A stretch of DNA of 64,000 nucleotides from Croceicoccus mobilis (lineage in GTDB: Bacteria > Pseudomonadota > Alphaproteobacteria > Sphingomonadales > Sphingomonadaceae). The stretch covers positions 1 to 64,000 of the forward strand of contig NZ_LYWZ01000030.1 in the NCBI RefSeq assembly GCF_001661965.1. The letters are read 5' to 3'. A program made the position numbers and the translations under genes. Within the stretch, counting starts at the first letter, position 1, and every line of letters starts with the position of its first letter. Under the pieces are notes generated by a model. The model saw nothing but the letters and a program-made list of their open reading frames with translations, was not told the DNA's origin and made no database searches. Shown here piece after piece: positions 8,393-16,092 of the stretch.

Positions 8393-8532
8393 GCGTGATC
8401 CCCGACAAGGATGCGCGCTGCCGCCGGATCGAGGCACTGATCGCATCGGGTAGAGGGGTGTGCGAAAGCTGCCGCGAGATCGGCATTTCGGAAAAGACGT
8501 TCTATCGCTGGCGCAAGGCGAGAGCCGCCTGA
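8389..8532 (+). CDS. 47-aa helix-turn-helix mini-protein (transposase OrfA-like)
   Basis: A short open reading frame that begins with GTG overlapping the TauE stop (GTGA) and runs 47 codons to TGA at 8530-8532. The product is Arg-rich and is essentially one helix-turn-helix: RIEALIASGRGV, CESCREIGISEKTFYRWRKA. The segment GISEKTFYRWRK resembles the N-terminal HTH of IS3-type OrfA transposases. No other transposase sequence, inverted repeats or target duplication could be seen around it. It may be a remnant or a domesticated small DNA-binding protein cotranscribed with the sulfur operon. The gene is supported by coupling and motif only. Confidence 0.5.
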   Translation: MSVIPDKDARCRRIEALIASGRGVCESCREIGISEKTFYRWRKARAA

Positions 8533-8536
8533 ACCG

Positions 8537-9436
8537 TCAGTGCGAGGTTTTGACAGGGCTTGCCGCGTCCAGCGCAGGTTGCAGCCGTTCGCGCAGCAGG
8601 TCGAGGAAACGCGACACCTTCGACGAAAGGTGGCGGCGTGTCGGATAGACCGCCCAGATCGGTTCGTCATCGGGCGTTTCATCGGCGAGGATGATTTTCA
8701 ATCGCCCTGCCGCCAAGTGGTCGCCGACATAGAATGCGGGAAGCTGGCAGATCCCCATACCTGCAACGCATGCCTCCAGCAGGGCATTGCCCGAATTGCA
8801 GTGCCAGCGGCTTTCGGGGCGGAATACTTCCTCGCGCCGAAAGCGCCATTGTCGCGACGATCCGACAAGGCAATGATGGCTGGCCAGATCCGAAACCTGC
8901 TGCGGCGTGCCATGGGCGGACAGGTAATGGCGCGATGCCACGGTGACGAGCTGACGCTGCGCCACCCGTGTCGCGATCAGGCGCGAATCCTCCAGATGGC
9001 CGGTACGCAGGGCAAGGTCATAGCCGCCGCTGACGATATCGACGACATCATTGTCGAGATCGAGCCGTACCGACAGCGCCGGAAAATCCCGCGCAAAATC
9101 GAGCAGCAGCGGCGCGACGAATTTCTCTCCCAGCGCGTATGAGCAGGTGAGGCGCAAGGTGCCGCGCGGCTGGTCCTGTCTGCTGACCGCTGCGATCGCC
9201 TCCTCGCGCTCTTCCACAAGCCGCTGGCAGTGATCGAAGAACGCATGGCCCGCATCGGTAATGTGCAGCGACCTGGTCGTGCGCGCGAACAACTGCGTGT
9301 CGAGCCGCGCTTCAAGGCGGGCGACGGCGCGGCTCATATGGGTGACCGATGCGCCAAAGGCCGTTGCCCCGGCAGTAAAGCTGCCCGCGCGGGCGACAGC
9401 CACGAATTCCTCAATCCCGTCCCATCCGTTGATCAT
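8537..9436 (-). CDS. LysR family transcriptional regulator
   Basis: A 299-aa LysR-type regulator. Residues 1-65 form the winged HTH (FVAVARAGSFTAGATAFG, then SRAVARLEARLDTQLFARTTR). The remainder is a periplasmic-binding-like effector domain of the CrgA/AaeR sort (TLRLTCSYALGEKFVAP, DLALRTGHLEDS). It is divergent from the S-(hydroxymethyl)glutathione dehydrogenase gene with 121 bases between. Inverted repeats in this gap are candidate binding sites, so it is the likely regulator of the formaldehyde operon. The effector is unknown. Confidence 0.88.
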   Translation of the reverse strand: MINGWDGIEEFVAVARAGSFTAGATAFGASVTHMSRAVARLEARLDTQLFARTTRSLHITDAGHAFFDHCQRLVEEREEAIAAVSRQDQPRGTLRLTCSYALGEKFVAPLLLDFARDFPALSVRLDLDNDVVDIVSGGYDLALRTGHLEDSRLIATRVAQRQLVTVASRHYLSAHGTPQQVSDLASHHCLVGSSRQWRFRREEVFRPESRWHCNSGNALLEACVAGMGICQLPAFYVGDHLAAGRLKIILADETPDDEPIWAVYPTRRHLSSKVSRFLDLLRERLQPALDAASPVKTSH

Positions 9437-9457
9437 TGGCGATGCCCGCTGATTATT

Positions 9458-9515
9458 GCGTCATGGTGATAATGCTTTGCTCAATTGCCGGTTTATCACC
9501 ATCCGGCCATGACGC
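9458..9515. promoter_or_regulatory. Nested inverted repeats, candidate LysR operator
   Basis: Two overlapping perfect dyads lie in the LysR/dehydrogenase gap. ATGGTGATAA (9463-9472) pairs with TTATCACCAT (9493-9502), and GCGTCATGG (9458-9466) pairs with CCATGACGC (9507-9515). They share one centre near 9483-9487, as expected for a site occupied by a dimeric or tetrameric regulator. Confidence 0.5.
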
Positions 9516-9557
9516 TAGTGTCCGTTTCAATTCGATCACCGAAATAAAGGATTCGTC

Positions 9558-10670
9558 ATGAAGACCCGCGCAGCCGTCGCTTTCGAAGCGAAAAAGCCTC
9601 TCGAAATCGTGGAAGTCGATCTGGAAGGGCCCAAGGAGGGCGAGGTCCTGGTCGAGATCATGGCGACGGGCATCTGCCATACCGACGCCTACACGCTGGA
9701 CGGTTTCGACAGCGAAGGCATCTTCCCCAGCATCCTTGGCCATGAAGGTGCTGGCATCGTGCGCGAGGTCGGGCCGGGCGTCACCAGCGTGAAGCCCGAT
9801 GATCATGTCATCCCGCTCTACACCCCCGAATGCCGCCAGTGTAAGATGTGCCTGTCGGGCAAGACCAACCTGTGCAGCGCCATCCGCGAAACGCAGGGCA
9901 AGGGATTGATGCCCGATGGAACCAGCCGCTTCAGCTATAAGGGCGAGACGATCTTCCATTACATGGGATGCTCGACCTTTTCGAACTTTACCGTGCTGCC
10001 CGAAATCGCCGTTGCGAAGATCCGCAAGGACGCGCCGTTCAAGACCAGCTGCTATATCGGCTGCGGCGTGACGACGGGCGTTGGCGCGGTGACCAATACC
10101 GCGAAGGTGCAGGTTGGCGACAATGTCGTGATCTTTGGCCTTGGCGGCATCGGCCTCAACGTCATTCAGGGCGCGCGTCTGGCCGGCGCGAACAAGATCA
10201 TCGGCGTAGATATCAACCCTGACCGCGAGGAATGGGGCCGCAAGTTCGGCATGACCGACTTCCTCAACACGAAGGGGATGAGCCGCGAGGACACGATCGC
10301 CAATATCGTGCGGATGACCGATGGCGGCGCGGATTACACCTTTGACGCGACCGGCAATACCGAAGTCATGCGCACCGCGCTGGAGGCGTGCCACAAGGGC
10401 TGGGGCACGAGCATCATCATCGGCGTGGCCGAAGCGGGCAAGACGATCGAGACGCGTCCGTTCCAGCTGGTGACGGGCCGCAACTGGCGCGGCACCGCAT
10501 TTGGCGGGGCCAAGGGGCGCACCGACGTTCCGAAGATCGTCGACATGTACATGACCGGCAAGATCGAGATCGATCCCATGATCACCCACGTCATGGGGTT
10601 GGAGGAGATCAACACCGCCTTCGACCTGATGCATGAAGGCAAGTCGATCCGCTCCGTCGTGGTGTTCTAA
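9558..10670 (+). CDS. S-(hydroxymethyl)glutathione dehydrogenase / class III alcohol dehydrogenase
   Basis: Oxidises S-hydroxymethylglutathione, the spontaneous adduct of formaldehyde and glutathione, to S-formylglutathione with NAD. It can also reduce S-nitrosoglutathione. The 370-aa protein shows the catalytic zinc region [21 protein letters not shown], the structural zinc cluster [16 protein letters not shown] and the Rossmann motif [13 protein letters not shown]. These and the length are diagnostic for class III ADH (adhC/flhA/frmA). AAAGGA lies before the ATG. It is the first gene of a three-gene formaldehyde-detoxification operon. Confidence 0.95.
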   Translation: MKTRAAVAFEAKKPLEIVEVDLEGPKEGEVLVEIMATGICHTDAYTLDGFDSEGIFPSILGHEGAGIVREVGPGVTSVKPDDHVIPLYTPECRQCKMCLSGKTNLCSAIRETQGKGLMPDGTSRFSYKGETIFHYMGCSTFSNFTVLPEIAVAKIRKDAPFKTSCYIGCGVTTGVGAVTNTAKVQVGDNVVIFGLGGIGLNVIQGARLAGANKIIGVDINPDREEWGRKFGMTDFLNTKGMSREDTIANIVRMTDGGADYTFDATGNTEVMRTALEACHKGWGTSIIIGVAEAGKTIETRPFQLVTGRNWRGTAFGGAKGRTDVPKIVDMYMTGKIEIDPMITHVMGLEEINTAFDLMHEGKSIRSVVVF

Positions 10671-10683
10671 AGTACCGCTGGCA

Positions 10684-10721
10684 TTGCAGCCGGAAGAACG
10701 CCTAGGCTCCTCCGGCTGCAA
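10684..10721 (+). other. Hairpin in the adh-VOC spacer
   Basis: Perfect 11-base arms TTGCAGCCGGA (10684-10694) and TCCGGCTGCAA (10711-10721) lie between the dehydrogenase and the VOC gene. No T-run follows. It could be an RNA-processing or stability element or a partial terminator that sets different expression of the two parts of the operon. Confidence 0.45.
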
Positions 10722-10744
10722 AAACCATTACAGGAGAGCGATTT

Positions 10745-11128
10745 ATGTTCAGCCACGTCCATCTCGGCGCCAATGATGTCGAGAAATCCCGCCGCTTTTA
10801 CGATGCCATCATGGGCGTGCTGGGCGCCGGGCCGGGGACCTATGACGCCGAACGCAATCGCTATTTCTGGAGCCACAACGGCACATTGCTGATCGTTGGC
10901 GAACCGCTTGACGGCGAGGCTGCGACGGCAGGCAATGGCATGACCATCGGCTTTACCGTCGAGGACGAGGCCATGGGCCACAAATGGTACGAGACCGCCT
11001 GCGCCAATGGCGGCACCGGTATCGAGGAACCGCCCAGCGTTCGCACCAAGATGGTGGGCGATCTGTTCCTGGCCTATGTCCGCGATCCTGACGGCAATAA
11101 GCTGTGTGCCCTTAAAGTCATGGGATGA
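10745..11128 (+). CDS. VOC family protein (glyoxalase/bleomycin-resistance fold)
   Basis: A 127-aa vicinal-oxygen-chelate protein made of two beta-alpha-beta-beta-beta modules. Metal-ligand candidates are the histidines of FSHVHLGANDVEKS and the C-terminal FLAYVRDPDGNKLCALK block. Proteins of this kind are often encoded in glutathione-dependent formaldehyde operons, where a role as glutathione-adduct isomerase or lyase is supposed but not shown. SD AGGAGAG precedes the start. Its stop overlaps the S-formylglutathione hydrolase start (ATGA), so the two are coupled. Confidence 0.82.
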   Translation: MFSHVHLGANDVEKSRRFYDAIMGVLGAGPGTYDAERNRYFWSHNGTLLIVGEPLDGEAATAGNGMTIGFTVEDEAMGHKWYETACANGGTGIEEPPSVRTKMVGDLFLAYVRDPDGNKLCALKVMG

Positions 11129-11970
11129 ATATGACGCTTGAAACAGTTTCGACGAACAAGACCCACGGCGGCGTGCAGGGCGTGTACAAGCACCGCTCCG
11201 TCGCCACCGGGACGGAGATGACATTTTCGGTCTTCGTGCCCGACCATGCCGAAGGTGCCTATCTGCCGGTCCTGACCTATTTGTCGGGACTGACCTGCAC
11301 CCACGCGAATGTCACCGAAAAGGGTGAATACCGCGCCGCCTGCGCAAAGCACGGCATCATCTTCGTCGCGCCAGACACATCGCCGCGCGGCGATGAGGTT
11401 CCCGATGACGATGCCTATGATTTCGGCAAGGGCGCGGGTTTTTACGTCAACGCGACCGAAGAGCCCTGGGCGCAGCATTTCCAGATGCGCCGCTATGTCG
11501 AGGAGGAGCTACCCGCTCTGATCCAGCAGAACTTCCCCGCCGACATGGCGCGGCAGGGGATCATGGGCCATTCCATGGGCGGCCATGGCGCGCTGACCAT
11601 ATCGCTGCGCAATCCGGGGCGATACAGATCGACAAGCGCATTCGCGCCGATCGTCGCGCCGCTTGAATGCCCATGGGGTGAAAAGGCGCTGACAGGCTAT
11701 ATCGGCGCGGACAAGGCGGCATGGCGTGAATATGACGCCTGTGCGCTGATCGAAGATGGCGCGCGCCTGCCGGACCTGCTGGTCGATCAGGGCACGGCGG
11801 ATGGATTCCTCGAGGAGCAGCTGAAAACGCATCTCTTGCAGAAGGCCGTCGATGCCGCAGGCATACCCGCCCGGATCCGGATGCAAGAGGGGTATGATCA
11901 CTCATACTACTTCATCTCGACCTTCATGGCCGAACATGTCGATTGGCATGCGGAGCGGATGAAGGGCTGA
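11125..11970 (+). CDS. fghA: S-formylglutathione hydrolase
   Basis: Hydrolyses S-formylglutathione to formate and glutathione, the second enzymatic step after the dehydrogenase at 9558. The 281-aa alpha/beta-hydrolase has the characteristic LTYLSGLTCTHANV oxyanion-region motif, the nucleophile elbow GHSMGGHGAL, the acid in the LVDQGTADGFL block and the histidine in EGYDHSYYFI. The set and the length match the esterase D/FghA family. The start overlaps the VOC gene; ATG at 11131 is an equally good start two codons later. Confidence 0.93.
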   Translation: MNMTLETVSTNKTHGGVQGVYKHRSVATGTEMTFSVFVPDHAEGAYLPVLTYLSGLTCTHANVTEKGEYRAACAKHGIIFVAPDTSPRGDEVPDDDAYDFGKGAGFYVNATEEPWAQHFQMRRYVEEELPALIQQNFPADMARQGIMGHSMGGHGALTISLRNPGRYRSTSAFAPIVAPLECPWGEKALTGYIGADKAAWREYDACALIEDGARLPDLLVDQGTADGFLEEQLKTHLLQKAVDAAGIPARIRMQEGYDHSYYFISTFMAEHVDWHAERMKG

Positions 11971-11995
11971 ACGCAGGCATGATCTGAACAGTAAT

Positions 11996-12032
11996 CGCGA
12001 TACTGTGCTGTGCATCACAGCGCGGTATCGCG
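11996..12032 (+). other. 17-bp hairpin between fghA and the cysteine synthase gene
   Basis: Left arm 11996-12012 and right arm 12016-12032 can pair over 17 positions (two G-U in RNA) with a CAT loop. It starts 25 bases after the fghA stop and ends 46 bases before the cysteine synthase ATG. A GC run but no T-run follows. It may be a factor-dependent terminator for the formaldehyde operon or a leader structure for the next gene. Confidence 0.5.
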
Positions 12033-12078
12033 GGGGCGGGCAAAAGCATTGGCAGACACTCCACACAAGGAAACTGCC

Positions 12079-13572
12079 ATGACCCGCTATAATTCCATTC
12101 TCGACACCATCGGCAACACGCCTGCCGTGCGTATCAACAATCTCGGCCCCAAGGTGCGTGCGCGCGGGGTTGAACTCTACGTCAAGATCGAGAGCGCCAA
12201 TCCCATGGCCTCGGTCAAGGATCGCCTTGCTCTTGGCGTGATCGAGGCGGCCGAACGCGACGGTTCGCTGCAGCCCGGACAGACCGTGATCGAGGCGACC
12301 AGCGGCAATACCGGTATCGGCCTTGCCATGGTCTGCGCGCAGAAAGGCTATCCGCTTGTCATCGTGATGGCCGAGAGCTTCTCGGTCGAACGTCGCCGCC
12401 TGATGCGCTTTCTGGGCGCGAAGGTCGTGCTGACGCCCGCTGGCGTTAAGGGTTCGGGCATGATCGCCAAGGCGCAGGAACTGGCCGACAAGCATGGCTG
12501 GTTCCTCGCCCGCCAGTTCGAGAACGAGGCGAACCCCGACATGCATTCGCGCACCACCGCGCGTGAGATCATCGCCGATTTCGATGGCCGGGGCCCCGAT
12601 TACTTCGTCACCGGTTTCGGCACCGGCGGCACGCTGAAGGGCATTGCCCGCGTGCTGCGCGCCGAATGCCCCGATACGCAGATCATCGCGGCAGAGCCTG
12701 AAAATTCGCCGCTGATGGGGTCGGGCATACTGCAGCAATATGATGTCGATGGCCGGCCTGCCGCTAGCCACCCTTCTGCCCGCCCGCACCCGATGCAGGG
12801 CTGGTCGCCCGACTTCACGCCGAAGATGGCGCATGATGTCTTGCAGGCCGGCATGATCGACCGCGTCATCGGCGTGGAAGGCGCAGACGCACTGACCTGT
12901 TCGCGTGATCTGGCGCGCAAGGAAGGCATCTTTTGCGGCATAACAAGCGGCGCGACCTTCGCCGCCGCGCTGAAGGTTGCCGAGAACGCGCCTGCCGGTT
13001 CGCGTATCCTTGCCATGCTGCCCGATACGGGCGAACGCTATATGTCGACCGTGCTGTTCGACGGGATCGAGGCCGGGATGGACGAGGACGAACTCGCCAT
13101 CTCGACCAGCACGCCGATGGCGCAGTTCGGCGCTTCGGCTCCGGCTGCCCCGATCAAGGCGCCCATCGTGGCCGCCGATCATCCCGGCGCGCGTGAACTC
13201 GCCCGCATCCTGCTCGGCACCGAAGAGCCGGTGACCATGTTCGGTTTCGAATGGTGCGAATTCTGCTGGTCGGCGCGCGCGATGCTCGATGATTGCGGCG
13301 TACCCTATCGCACCGTCAATCTCGACGCCGCCGATGCGGACAAGGCCGCCATGGCCGAATTGCGCCAGGCCCTGTTCGCGCGCTGCAAGGTGCCCTTCGT
13401 GCCGCAGATTTTCGTAGGCGAACGGCTGATCGGCGGCTGCAGCGAACTTTTCGCCGCCTATGCCGACGGGTCGCTGCAGGCCGCTTTGGCGACGCGCGGC
13501 CATGTGCTGGGCCACAACGACAATTTCGACCCCGCCGCATACCTGCCCAAGTGGATGCAGGCACGGGCCTGA
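12079..13572 (+). CDS. Cysteine synthase-glutaredoxin fusion
   Basis: A 497-aa two-domain cytosolic protein. Residues about 1-330 form a fold-type II PLP enzyme of the O-acetylserine sulfhydrylase family: Lys47 in PMASVKDRLA binds PLP, EATSGNTGIG is the substrate loop, GTGGTLKG the phosphate loop, and SGATFAAAL follows. After a linker rich in Ala and Pro (about 340-375), residues about 385-455 form a glutaredoxin with a dithiol site Cys393-Glu-Phe-Cys396 and a cis-proline motif near KVPFVPQIFV. The fusion would bring thiol-disulfide or persulfide chemistry to cysteine synthesis. SD AAGGA precedes the start. It is followed closely by a PLP decarboxylase. Confidence 0.9.
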   Translation: MTRYNSILDTIGNTPAVRINNLGPKVRARGVELYVKIESANPMASVKDRLALGVIEAAERDGSLQPGQTVIEATSGNTGIGLAMVCAQKGYPLVIVMAESFSVERRRLMRFLGAKVVLTPAGVKGSGMIAKAQELADKHGWFLARQFENEANPDMHSRTTAREIIADFDGRGPDYFVTGFGTGGTLKGIARVLRAECPDTQIIAAEPENSPLMGSGILQQYDVDGRPAASHPSARPHPMQGWSPDFTPKMAHDVLQAGMIDRVIGVEGADALTCSRDLARKEGIFCGITSGATFAAALKVAENAPAGSRILAMLPDTGERYMSTVLFDGIEAGMDEDELAISTSTPMAQFGASAPAAPIKAPIVAADHPGARELARILLGTEEPVTMFGFEWCEFCWSARAMLDDCGVPYRTVNLDAADADKAAMAELRQALFARCKVPFVPQIFVGERLIGGCSELFAAYADGSLQAALATRGHVLGHNDNFDPAAYLPKWMQARA

Positions 13573-13595
13573 GGCAAAGGACAAGGAGAAGAACG

Positions 13596-15017
13596 ATGAG
13601 CGATCTCGCCGCCCTTCTGGCCAATGCTGCCAGCCGCGCCGCACGCTATCGGCAGCAGGTGGCGAAACGCTCGCCGCTGCCGACGGCCAGCCTGTCGGAA
13701 CTTCGCGCCGCACTCTGTCGTCCTCTGGGCGAAGAGGGACGGCTAGCCAGCGAAGTCATCGCCGAACTCGCCGATGCGGCGGAACCGGGGTTCGCTGGCA
13801 CCACCAGCCCGGCCTTCCACGGCTGGGTCATCGGTGGGTCGCATCCCGCCGGGGTCGCGGCAGAGATGCTGACGGCGGCATGGGGGCAGAATGCGGTGCT
13901 CTACCAATCCGCGCCCGCTGCCGCCGTGGTGGAGGAAGCGGCGGCCGGATGGCTGCTCGACCTCCTCGACATGCCGCGCGAAAGCTCGGTCGGCTTTGCG
14001 ACCGGCGCGACGATGGCGAGCTTCATCGGCCTGACCGCCGCGCGCATCGCCATGCTGGAACGCGCGGGCTGGGATCTGGAGCAGGACGGGTTGTTCGGCG
14101 CACCCGAAGTCACCGTGTTTCTGGGGGCCGAAGCGCATTCGACGATCTTCCACGCACTGCGCCTGCTGGGTTTCGGTCGCCGCCGTCTGGTGACGGTGGA
14201 GGCTGACGGGGAAGGGCGCATGATGCCGGGCGCCTTGGCCCGTGCCATGGCGCGCCGTTCCGGCCCAGCCATCGTCATCGCGCAGGCGGGGCACATCAAT
14301 TCGGGCGCGTTCGACGACATCACCGCCATTGCCGCCACCGCGCAGGCCCGCGGCGCATGGCTGCATGTCGATGGCGCTTTCGGCATGTGGGCACGCGCCA
14401 GCCGCACCCGCCGGCATCTCGCAAAGGGCATGCATCTGGCGGACAGCTGCTCACTCGACGGTCATAAATGGCTGCAGGTGCCCTATGACTGCGGCTATGC
14501 GATCCTGCGCAATGCCGACATGCACCGCCGCGCCATGTCGATCAGCGCCAGCTATCTGAACCGCGAGGCCGAGGGCGGGCGCAATCCCAGCGACTATGTG
14601 CCCGAACTTTCGCGCCGCGCGCGCGGTTTCGCCAGCTGGGCGGTGATGCGGGCCTTGGGCCGCAAGGGTATCGCCGACATTATCGAGGACAGCTGCGACA
14701 ATGCCCGTATCTTCGCCGTGCTCTGCGCGATGGAGCCGTCGATCCGGGTGATGAACGATGTGCAATTGAACCAGGTCTGCATCGCCCCGCGCAATCGCGC
14801 AAACGAGGATGCGATCGTGGCGCGGGTGTCGCAGGCGCTGGCCGATGACGGACGCTATTTCGTGAAGCCCGCCGAATGGCAGGGGCGGCCCGTGCTTCGC
14901 TTTTCCTTTTGCGGGCAGCCAGCCACCCATGTGCAGGTGGAGGCGATGGCCGCACTCGTCGCCTGCGCCTTTGCGAAAGCCGATCCCATGGCGGACGGGA
15001 GCCGCATGGCAGCCTGA
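13596..15017 (+). CDS. PLP-dependent group II amino-acid decarboxylase
   Basis: A 473-aa fold-type I decarboxylase of the glutamate/aromatic-amino-acid/cysteine-sulfinate group. The PLP lysine is Lys291 in SLDGHKWLQVPYD. The Asp of HVDGAFG binds the PLP nitrogen, and TSPAFHGWV and GATMASFIGL are group motifs. The start at 13596 follows AAGGAG. The gene begins 23 bases after the cysteine synthase fusion and is probably cotranscribed, so a cysteine-derived substrate (for example cysteine sulfinate) is conceivable. The sequence does not fix the substrate. Confidence 0.85.
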   Translation: MSDLAALLANAASRAARYRQQVAKRSPLPTASLSELRAALCRPLGEEGRLASEVIAELADAAEPGFAGTTSPAFHGWVIGGSHPAGVAAEMLTAAWGQNAVLYQSAPAAAVVEEAAAGWLLDLLDMPRESSVGFATGATMASFIGLTAARIAMLERAGWDLEQDGLFGAPEVTVFLGAEAHSTIFHALRLLGFGRRRLVTVEADGEGRMMPGALARAMARRSGPAIVIAQAGHINSGAFDDITAIAATAQARGAWLHVDGAFGMWARASRTRRHLAKGMHLADSCSLDGHKWLQVPYDCGYAILRNADMHRRAMSISASYLNREAEGGRNPSDYVPELSRRARGFASWAVMRALGRKGIADIIEDSCDNARIFAVLCAMEPSIRVMNDVQLNQVCIAPRNRANEDAIVARVSQALADDGRYFVKPAEWQGRPVLRFSFCGQPATHVQVEAMAALVACAFAKADPMADGSRMAA

Positions 15018-15053
15018 AATCACCCTGCCACCTGGCGAAGGGCGTGGAAGCGA

Positions 15054-15788
15054 TTGACTTCCGCGCCCTTTGTGTTTGGTTATCCGTGGATGGAGGGACT
15101 CTGGGATCTGATCGCCCGGCTTGACGATACCGCGCTTTTGCGCGCGTTCGAGCCGGATGCCTTGTCCGACCTGCTCAATCGCGGCCAGCGCCGCCATTTG
15201 AAGCGGGGGGAGGAGGTTATCCGGCAGGGGGATGACGGCGATTTTCTTGTCGTGCTGCTGACAGGCCATCTCAAGATTGGCCTTGCAAGTGCGAATGGGC
15301 GCGACATCATCCTGGGCTATGCGGAACCGGGCGACGTGCTGGGAGAGATCGCCATGCTCGACGATTGCCCGCGCACCGCAACCGTATCTGCCAGCGAACC
15401 AGCGGAAGTGGTCATCGTCTCGCGCGCCGATTTCCGGCATGCGGCGATGGACCGGCCTGAATCGATGTGGGCGATGATGCGGTTGATGGCGAACCGCATC
15501 CGCCTGCTTGACCAGACGGTTGAGGGGGATCGCAGCTTTTCGATGGGGCCGCGCCTTGCGCGTGTGATCGTTCGGCTGATGCCGGTGGAGGCGGCTGGCG
15601 ACGGGGCGCTGAGGCTGGATCTCAGCCAGTCGGACCTCGGCGCTTTTGCTGGGCTCAGCCGGGAAAACGTCAATCGCCAGATCGGCGAATGGGAAGCGGC
15701 CGGGGTGCTGGCGCGGGCGGGGAGGAAGCTGGTGATCCTCGACCCTGAGTATATCCGCGAACTGGCCGAATTCGGGGATCCGGAATAG
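15054..15788 (+). CDS. Crp/Fnr family transcriptional regulator
   Basis: A 244-aa one-component regulator with an N-terminal cyclic-nucleotide-binding-type beta barrel (RGEEVIRQGDDGDFLVVLLTG, EPGDVLGEIAMLDDCPRTATV) and a C-terminal helix-turn-helix (LSQSDLGAFAGLSRENVNRQIGEWE split at about residue 200). No N-terminal cysteine cluster is present, so it is not an oxygen-sensing FNR. The barrel keeps GE and R in GEIAMLDDCPRT, the cAMP phosphate-binding pattern. The start is TTG at 15054, with ATG at 15090 as an alternative. An adenylate cyclase is encoded just downstream on the other strand. Confidence 0.87.
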   Translation: MTSAPFVFGYPWMEGLWDLIARLDDTALLRAFEPDALSDLLNRGQRRHLKRGEEVIRQGDDGDFLVVLLTGHLKIGLASANGRDIILGYAEPGDVLGEIAMLDDCPRTATVSASEPAEVVIVSRADFRHAAMDRPESMWAMMRLMANRIRLLDQTVEGDRSFSMGPRLARVIVRLMPVEAAGDGALRLDLSQSDLGAFAGLSRENVNRQIGEWEAAGVLARAGRKLVILDPEYIRELAEFGDPE

Positions 15789-15804
15789 GCCGGTCAATAG
15801 AATT

Positions 15805-15842
15805 CGACCGGTAAGCGCCGGGCTTTTTGCGCTTACCGGTCG
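15805..15842. terminator. 14-bp perfect stem between convergent genes
   Basis: Arms 15805-15818 and 15829-15842 are perfectly complementary (CGACCGGTAAGCGC and its complement), with a 10-base loop CGGGCTTTTT. It sits between the Crp/Fnr stop at 15788 and the stop of the minus-strand peptide gene at 15853. Its symmetry suits a bidirectional terminator, although the T-run is in the loop rather than after the stem. Confidence 0.6.
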
Positions 15843-15852
15843 GGGTATTTCA

Positions 15853-15972
15853 TCATGCCATCTGCTCGAAGGCGGCCTCGGTCACAGAGGCGTTCATCAC
15901 ATTGATGCCGCCCGAAAGAACACATGCGGCGGCGAAGATCGCCATCACGGAATTACGGATCATTTCCTGCAT
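15853..15972 (-). CDS. 39-aa hydrophobic small protein
   Basis: A 39-codon reading frame with a strong ribosome binding site: GAAGGAG lies 7 bases before the ATG at 15972. The peptide has a short charged start (MQEMIRNS), a hydrophobic run of about 17 residues (VMAIFAAACVLSGGINV) and a polar tail with two acidic residues, so it could be a membrane or exported peptide. It lies 120 bases downstream of the adenylate cyclase gene on the same strand and ends beside a perfect hairpin. I recognise no family. The RBS and position are the main support. Confidence 0.55.
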   Translation of the reverse strand: MQEMIRNSVMAIFAAACVLSGGINVMNASVTEAAFEQMA

Positions 15973-16092
15973 TTTCTTACTCCTTCATCACTGGCGGGGC
16001 ACCGTGCCGCGCCGTGTGAAGGCTGTTTAGGGGAGGGGCCGCGCCCCGACTGTGCCGCAGGTCACAGGGCCAAAAAAATTGCCACAAAAACT

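Noticed and set aside
8389-8532. Intact insertion sequence of the IS3 family
   Set aside because: Only one HTH-like segment is present, with no OrfB, DDE motif, inverted repeats or target duplication.
15054-15788. Oxygen-sensing FNR
   Set aside because: The N-terminal cysteines needed for the 4Fe-4S cluster are absent; the barrel looks like a nucleotide-binding type.
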